From the NCBI GenBank assembly GCA_017308375.1, contig JAFKEW010000056.1, positions 1-64,000 on the forward strand: DNA of 64,000 bases, written 5' to 3'. Each line of letters opens with the position of its first letter. The first letter of the stretch is position 1. This DNA comes from Alphaproteobacteria bacterium. GTDB lineage: Bacteria > Pseudomonadota > Alphaproteobacteria > Micropepsales > Micropepsaceae. This document shows positions 58,329 to 64,000 of the stretch, in pieces. Made by a program: the position numbers and the translations under genes. Below the pieces are notes generated by a model that was given only the letters and a program-made list of their open reading frames with translations, was not told the DNA's origin and searched no databases.

Positions 58329-61300
58329 TTACTTCTTCGGTGTTGCGGGCTGCGATTTCGGGCTTTCCTGTCTGCCTTTTTCCGGCAGCGCCGGCACGGG
58401 CGCGACCGCCGGTTTCTCTGTCGGAATGCGCCCTTCAAAAATGCGCCGCAGGATGCCCGGCGTGAGCATGGCGAGCGGATTGACACTGATATGGGGTTCG
58501 TCCGCATTGCCGGAGACCGAATAGGTCACGCCGAACACACCCTCCCCCTTCTTTGCGATCCAGATAACCATCGGCGCTGATGCCGATTGCGGGGCCGGAG
58601 GCGCGCGCATCGCGAATGCGCAGAGAACCATCCCTCGCCGTGAACGGAACCGTCATCTTGTCAATCGCAATGCCCTGCCCGCTCATCAGGTCGATAATGC
58701 CGGTCAGCGAGCCCGCCGAAAACAGGCGGGTCAGAAACGGCTGGTTCATGACCCGGAAATCTTCCGCGACGAGCGTGGCCTTGTAGTCATCGTCCGTCTT
58801 TACAGGCACCTGATCGGCGGGCCGTGGAAAATCAATCGCGAGCGAAACCTTGCCACCGCGGATGCTGTCCAGCCCGAATACACCTTTCATCAGCAGACCG
58901 GCATCCGTCGTTTTCAATGTCAGATTGCGCGTGCTGCCCTTATCCTGCATCGCGCCGCTCAATTCCGGCCCGCGCGCAAATTTTCCACTGAGCGTGAAGG
59001 TGCGCAGACGATCCTCTACCCCGGACGTGTCCAGACTGAAATTGTTCAGCGAGACGCCATCGCGCAGCACAATGCGATCGAGCTGCGCCACGATGTGGAA
59101 GGGGCCGGGGAATTTCTGTTCTTTGCTAGGGCCCTTGGTGGTGCCTTTACCGCCGCTTGCGAGACTGGTGCCGTCCAGCGAAGCGCCCTTGATCGAAAGA
59201 TCCAGACTCGCATTGGCGCCGCGATTGAGAACAAGCGCAAAATCATTGGCCTTTCCCGCCTTCACGGCCGGTATATCGAGGCGGGCAAGTGCACCGGCTG
59301 CATCGAACTGCGCCTTACCGGTCGCGGAAAGTTCAGGCCCGGAAAGACGGATATCGGCCGCAGCAAGCGTGCCCGTATCCGCAAAATCGAGCGCCACGTC
59401 GGCGCTCGCCGCCTTGCCGGCCGGTTTTTGCAGATTGATCAGATTGACATGCAGATTGACGGGCGTGAGATCGGCGGTGATGTCAGCATGGCGCGGCTGA
59501 CCGCGAAAACCCTGAACCTTCGCCTGCAGCGGAATGGCGCCATCGACAAGACCGTCGAGATCGACCCCGAACGATTTCCGGGCCGCTTCATTCAGCGTTG
59601 TGCGGGCATCGATCGTCGTCGTGATCCCGTTCACGGCGCTGAATAGCTCCGTCCAGTCCAGTTGCAGCACGGCGGCGCCATAGGACGCGGTGCCGGCGGC
59701 ATGCAGGCGATCATTCGTGATCTGAAAAGTAATCGCGCCATCGCTGATCCGCGCGGTTTTGCTGAGTGCGATGTTCAGGCCGGAGGTGACGCCGCCAATG
59801 GCCATGCCGATATCTTCGACGCGTACGTCCTTCAGCATCGGCACCTTGATCGACAAATCGAGCTTCACGGTTCCGCCAGTGTCAGAAGGACTGATTTGAA
59901 AGCGTGACGGGTATTTCAGCGGCGGCATGTCAACCACCGCCAGCACATCGGACATCGCGCCTTCGAGGTTTGCCGTAAAAATGCCCACCGTACTCGGCTT
60001 ATGCAGATCGGGGATCAGCGCCTGTCCGCTAACAAGTTTGATCGGCCCGATCATCCCGGTATCGAGCGTGGCGGTGAATTTGTCGCTGTTCAGTTCGCCA
60101 CGGCCGTTCACCGCGGTCAGCGGTGTCAGCCCCTTGATATAAGTAGCCGAGGCTTCCGTGATCGGGAATGCCACCACAAGCTGACCGTCGGCGAGCGCGG
60201 GCTCGTCCAGCGCGCCTTCCGGGATATTCACGCGGATCGTGAACGGCCCGGTGGAGCCGGTGGAGATGTTGCGATCGATCCAGTCCCGCGCACCATCGGC
60301 GAGCGAATGCGGCCAGATCGCGAGCCCCTGCCGCACCGGAAAGGCGTTCACATCGGCATCGAGGATGATGGCGGGCGATTTCTCACCGAACTGCAGGCGC
60401 CCTGTTGCACTGCCGCGCAAAATCCCACCCGCAACGGCAAACTTGTCCAGCACCGCTTCTTTGGAAGAAGGCGTGTAGTGCCCGGAAAGATCGACACGGG
60501 CAATGTGCACGGGGCGGGCGAATTCATCCGGCATGTCGAGGGTGATATCGCGGATGGCCGTCTCGGTAGAGGCCAGTTCCAGAACATTTTTGACGCCGAA
60601 GCGAAGCTCACCCGCACTTTTCAGTGTACTGATGATCTGGCCGCCGTTGAGGGAGGCATTGGCAATGGCATAGCGGCCGGTACCCGCATCATAACTGCCA
60701 TCGGCCGCAAGCGTTCCGAGGTTGAGAAGGCCTCCTTTCGGACCCCAACCGGTAATGCCGCCCTGCCCGCGCGCCTGAAACGTAACCGTAGCCAGATGCG
60801 TACCGGTGAACTTCACATCGGCCGAGAGGTTCAGGGTCAGATCGACAATCTTCAGTGCGCTGAATATTTTGGCGTTGCGGCCAAGCGCGGCCAGATTAAG
60901 CCCGGTTATCTTGACCCGGCCATGGGCGGGGCGGCCCTCGGCGGGAAGTGTCAGGTCCGCCACGATGCGAGAGCGGCGGCCGCTGATTTCGATGTCCGCA
61001 TCCAGCGCAGCCGCGGTATCGGCACCACGCGGCGCCATTGTCAGATCGGCCCTGGGTGCGACGATGAAAAGGCCAGATTCCTGATCGTAAAATGCCAGCC
61101 GTGCCTTGCGGACCGAAAAGGATTGCAGCGGCGGTGCATTGCGATCCGCGGAATTGATGGCGCTGTCGATCAGCTTCAACAGGTCGGGCTGGCCCGCATT
61201 GGCGGAAACACCCATGCGCAGGACACCCTCGCGGCTGCGCAGCAATGTCAATTGCATGCCGACCAGCGCGATGCGCTGTACGACGATATCGCCATGCACA

Positions 61301-61632
61301 AGCTTGTCCGGCACAAGGCCGATAACCGCCTTCGGTGCCTGGGCAATGATGCGGCCCCTGTTGTCCACCACCCGGGCCCCCAGCACCATCAGGTCAACCC
61401 GTCCATCGTCACGCGACCATTCCAGCGCCGCCGAATCGAATCGTACCGCCACGCCGGGCAGCGCCTCCGCCAGGGCCTGTTGCAGGCGGTTGGAGAATGG
61501 ATTGAGCGATACCGGGCCGACCAGGAGCCGCAAGCCCGCACCGATGACAAAGAATATCACCGCGGCGACGAAACCCACCGCGATCAGACCGGCGTGGCGG
61601 GCACGAAACCCTTTCAGGTCAGGAAACTTCAA
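58329..61632 (-). pseudogene. Large AsmA/DUF3971-like envelope protein, frame broken near the 3' end
   Basis: About 1,090 residues of an AsmA/YhdP-type protein, a family that bridges inner and outer membrane and moves phospholipids. It has an N-terminal anchor helix (about residues 14-35) and a long beta-rich body. The main frame stays open to DGYLDRKEGG near 58545 and then reads nonsense (GCVRRDLFGLRQCGR) to a stop at 58435. The conserved C-terminus, KKGEGVFGVTYSVSG to SVNPLAMLTPGILRRIF, is in another frame ending at 58329. Family members have about 30 more residues (LRGTLVPAYGLN-like) between these parts, so a deletion near 58545-58560 is likely. TTG start at 61632. Confidence 0.85.
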
Positions 61633-61697
61633 AGGGCGCCTACTCCGTCCCGGAACATCCGGCCAGCGGCCAGTTCAACCCGCACGCGAGCGCAACC

Positions 61698-61723
61698 TGA
61701 TTCACGTGCCGGAGCGCGAATCA
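61698..61723. repeat. Inverted repeat in the divergent promoter region
   Basis: TGATTCACG and CGCGAATCA arms (one mismatch in nine) are separated by 8 bases in the 162-base gap between the AsmA-like gene and the peroxiredoxin. It could be an operator for either gene. Function is unproven. Confidence 0.4.
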
Positions 61724-61794
61724 GCAGGTCATCTATTGTTAAAATCCAGTAAACACCGCAAAGTGATACGCTCGACCGAGCTTGGGGGACCGCC

Positions 61795-62319
61795 GTGGCA
61801 ACGAAGGCAGAAGCGCCTGACGCGGGAATACAAAAACCGGGAAAACCAAAGCCGGGGGTACTGAAGCCAGGAGACAAGGCACCCTCATTCAAACTCGCAA
61901 CAGATTCCGGCGGCAGTGTGGCCTCATCCAGCCTGAAGGGACAGCCTTACGTGCTCTATTTCTATCCCAAGGACGACACCACGGGCTGCACCAAGGAGGC
62001 TATCGGCTTCTCCGAAGCCAAGCGAAAATTTGACGCATTGGGGGTCGCCGTCATCGGCGTTTCCAAGGACAGCACGGCGTCCCACGACAAATTCAAGGCC
62101 AAGCACAAGCTGAAGCTGACCCTGGGTTCGGACCCCGATACCGCGCTCGCCCAGGCCTATGGCGTGTGGATGGAAAAGAGCTTGTACGGCCGGAAGTATA
62201 TGGGTATGGACCGTTCGACCTTTCTGGTCGACGCTAAGGGCGTCATTCGGGAAATCTGGCGCAAGGTCAAGGTTCCCGGTCATGTCGAGGCCGTGTTGAC
62301 GGCAGCAAAAGCGCTGTAG
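61795..62319 (+). CDS. Peroxiredoxin, Bcp/PrxQ family with a single cysteine
   Basis: Thiol peroxidase of 174 residues. A Lys/Pro-rich 28-residue N-terminal extension precedes the thioredoxin fold; the peroxidatic Cys65 is in YPKDDTTGCTKEAIGF. The resolving Cys five residues later in the common CTxEAC motif is Ile70 here and no other Cys exists, so this acts as a 1-Cys enzyme needing an external thiol. GTG start at 61795 after GGGGGA. Confidence 0.92.
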   Translation: MATKAEAPDAGIQKPGKPKPGVLKPGDKAPSFKLATDSGGSVASSSLKGQPYVLYFYPKDDTTGCTKEAIGFSEAKRKFDALGVAVIGVSKDSTASHDKFKAKHKLKLTLGSDPDTALAQAYGVWMEKSLYGRKYMGMDRSTFLVDAKGVIREIWRKVKVPGHVEAVLTAAKAL

Positions 62320-62325
62320 GCGCCG

Positions 62326-63846
62326 GTGGAACATGAGTTCCCCCTCAACACGAGCAGGCTAGAACGGAACCGGGATTTGAAGAACAGCGCGCAAGACACT
62401 GGATCGACTGGCGCAAATGCGGCTTCAAGCCTGCCGTCCGAAGACGGCACAGCGTCCCTTCATCCGGTCGTCGAGCGGGTCTGGGCCTGGCTGCATGACA
62501 TTTTCCCGGAACGGCAGATTTACATCCGCAGCAGTGGCCGGGTGCAGTTTCTGACCTTCAGCCCCTCCTTACAGGCCACGCTGGCGGGACTGGCTGCCAT
62601 CTTTCTCGGCTGGGTTGCTTTCGCCAGCGTCAACGTCATCTTCAAGGATCACATTATTGCGGCCAAGGATCACCGCTTCCAGGCCATGCAATCGGCCTAT
62701 GAAGGGCGCGTGGCCGATCTGCAATTGTCCTATGACGAATTGAACGGCGCCCTGCTGGCGGCGGAGGATCGCTTCAAGTCCACGGCCGACAAGCTTGAAG
62801 GCAAACAGAAATCGATTGCCGGACTGTTGAGCCGGAAAGGCGCGATCGACGCCTCCCTCGCAGGCTTGCGCAATTCGACGGCCGCCCCGCCAAAAGCGGA
62901 ATCGGGCAGCAGCGACTTCGTCGGCGCGTACACCCCTGTCCCCCAGGCCGATGGCGACGCGGTGCTTCCGGTCCTGCCCGCACCGGCACAGCCACAGCCC
63001 CGCACCGCGCGCCCCACCCATGCCAGCCTGCTGGACATCGGTTCATCGCTTTACCGGCTGGCGGTTGCATGGTTTCAGCCGCAGAAGGCGGCCGTATCGG
63101 AGAAGATCGCCAATCATCCGGCGCTGCACGCCCTCGATGCGCAGACTGCGCGCCTCGCCAAGCTGAATGCGCAAGGGGACAAGCTGCTGCGCGCCGCCAA
63201 CACAAACATCGCCGAGCGCGCCCGCAACATTGAAGACGTGATGCGCGTGGCCGGCGTCAGCCCCACAAAAATGGAGGGCCGCTACCTGCGCGGCACCGCA
63301 ATGGGCGGGCCATTGCTGCCGCTTTCGGCAGTGCGGACCGGCGATACGCGCGACGGGCGCTTCAGCGCCGACCTGGTCACGGCCCAGGCCTCGCTCAGCC
63401 GGCTGGAAGCACTGCTGGCCGTGGTCCGGCACATTCCGCTGGCGCAGCCGATTCAGGGCGCGGGAACGGAAATCACCAGCGGCTTCGGCGCACGTACAGA
63501 CCCCTTCACCCGGCGGGCGGCGTTTCATGCCGGCCTCGACTTCGGTGGCCCGTGGGGTACGAAAGTTCACGCCACGGCGCCCGGCAAGGTGGTTTGGGCT
63601 GGCCCGCGTGGTGCTTATGGAAATATGGTAGAAATCGACAATGGCCTGGGCGTGAGGACGCGCTATGGTCATCTGTCCCGTGTACTGGTGCGCAGAGGCG
63701 AAACCATCGCGAAGGGGCAAACCGTGGGCAGACTAGGATCCACGGGACGCAGCACCGGACCGCATGTGCACTATGAGGTATGGGTGGATAACACTGTGAG
63801 AAACCCCGAAAACTTCCTGGAGGCCGGCCGTCATGTTCTCGAGTAA
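62326..63846 (+). CDS. M23 family (LytM) peptidoglycan endopeptidase, membrane-anchored
   Basis: A 506-residue zinc endopeptidase. One membrane helix lies at about residues 82-104, followed by a coiled-coil stretch (DLQLSYDELNGALLAAEDRF), a Pro-rich linker and a C-terminal M23 domain with HAGLDFG and HVHYEVW zinc motifs, all ligands present. Similar anchored M23 proteins pair with bactofilins, as here: the start of the bactofilin gene overlaps its end by 14 bases. GTG start at 62326, 6 bases after the peroxiredoxin gene. Confidence 0.92.
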   Translation: MEHEFPLNTSRLERNRDLKNSAQDTGSTGANAASSLPSEDGTASLHPVVERVWAWLHDIFPERQIYIRSSGRVQFLTFSPSLQATLAGLAAIFLGWVAFASVNVIFKDHIIAAKDHRFQAMQSAYEGRVADLQLSYDELNGALLAAEDRFKSTADKLEGKQKSIAGLLSRKGAIDASLAGLRNSTAAPPKAESGSSDFVGAYTPVPQADGDAVLPVLPAPAQPQPRTARPTHASLLDIGSSLYRLAVAWFQPQKAAVSEKIANHPALHALDAQTARLAKLNAQGDKLLRAANTNIAERARNIEDVMRVAGVSPTKMEGRYLRGTAMGGPLLPLSAVRTGDTRDGRFSADLVTAQASLSRLEALLAVVRHIPLAQPIQGAGTEITSGFGARTDPFTRRAAFHAGLDFGGPWGTKVHATAPGKVVWAGPRGAYGNMVEIDNGLGVRTRYGHLSRVLVRRGETIAKGQTVGRLGSTGRSTGPHVHYEVWVDNTVRNPENFLEAGRHVLE

Positions 63847-64000
63847 GACCAAAGACACCGAAGCACCTGTCAATCATACGCAGCCGACACCTGCACCGGC
63901 GGCACACGTTTCCCCGCAGCCGCAGACCCAGACGCCGAAGCGAACCACGCAGGCGGCGAATCGCGGGCCCTCGCTGATCAGCGCGGACCTGACCGTGACC
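63833..64000 (+). CDS. Bactofilin (5' part only)
   Basis: The first 56 residues of a bactofilin, a self-polymerising cytoskeletal protein. A Pro/Thr/Gln-rich disordered N-terminal tail (MFSSKTKDTEAPVNHTQPTP...) leads into GPSLISADLTVT, the start of the beta-helical core. The ATG at 63833 overlaps the M23 gene by 14 bases. The window ends inside the gene. Confidence 0.88.
   Translation, partial: MFSSKTKDTEAPVNHTQPTPAPAAHVSPQPQTQTPKRTTQAANRGPSLISADLTVT

Noticed and set aside
58544..58548. Simple one-base homopolymer error as the full explanation of the AsmA-like break
   Set aside because: Removing one base restores the frame but still leaves a product lacking about 30 conserved residues; kept only as an alternative.
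60001..61752. 583-residue open frame opposite the AsmA-like gene
   Set aside because: Arg/Gln/His-rich antisense translation without domain; the minus-strand frame has the family pattern.

Overview
The window is about 60% GC, densely coded, and looks like chromosomal core sequence of an alphaproteobacterium. The evidence is a complete alphaproteobacterial-order nuo operon with separate nuoC and nuoD, the tig-clpP-clpX-lon-hup block, a suf operon headed by an Rrf2/IscR regulator and carrying two cysteine desulfurases plus sufT, anmK-tyrS, and an M23 peptidase-bactofilin pair. I cannot fix the order or genus from sequence alone. No insertion sequence, prophage, CRISPR array or rRNA was seen.

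Layout. (1) 1-12.9 kb, minus strand: respiratory complex I genes nuoA to nuoM, with nuoM cut by the window edge and one unrecognised single-pass membrane protein gene between nuoF and nuoG. A good sigma70-type promoter lies upstream of nuoA. (2) 13.1-21 kb: tRNA-Asp, an EF-hand lipoprotein, tRNA-Val, then the proteostasis block hup, lon, clpX, clpP, tig and tRNA-Leu. (3) 21-24.4 kb: NAD(P)HX repair enzyme between two GNAT acetyltransferases joined by 4-base overlaps, then a run of very small ORFs ending at an intrinsic terminator. (4) 24.4-31.1 kb: a tight six-gene minus-strand operon (aminotransferase, thiolase-like protein lacking the catalytic Cys, beta-lactamase-fold hydrolase, DUF169 protein, histidine phosphatase, amidase) of unknown purpose. 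This is the best candidate for an undescribed pathway. (5) 31.2-33.2 kb: glnB-glnA with a well-formed sigma54 promoter and a strong terminator. (6) 33.2-47.4 kb: sensor histidine kinase, parE, DUF202 membrane protein, M28 membrane peptidase, RhlE-type helicase, aldehyde dehydrogenase, diguanylate cyclase, crotonase and M13 peptidase. (7) 47.4-55.1 kb, minus strand: iscR, cysteine desulfurase, sufB, sufC, sufD, sufS, sufU, sufT, sufA, with a near-ideal IscR-type operator sitting in the promoter. (8) 55.2-64 kb: alpha/beta hydrolase, anmK, tyrS, a very large AsmA/DUF3971-like protein, a one-cysteine peroxiredoxin, and the M23 peptidase-bactofilin pair running off the end.

Two genes, sufD and the AsmA-like gene, are broken in the same way: the frame changes exactly where a stretch of family-conserved residues appears to be missing. 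Either the sequence contains collapsed or deleted segments, or these are real lesions. For sufD this matters because SufBCD is the only Fe-S scaffold visible here.

Functionally the window links respiration and its Fe-S supply (nuo and suf), protein quality control, nitrogen signalling (PII/GS) and cell-envelope shaping (bactofilin/M23, AsmA-like, AnmK).
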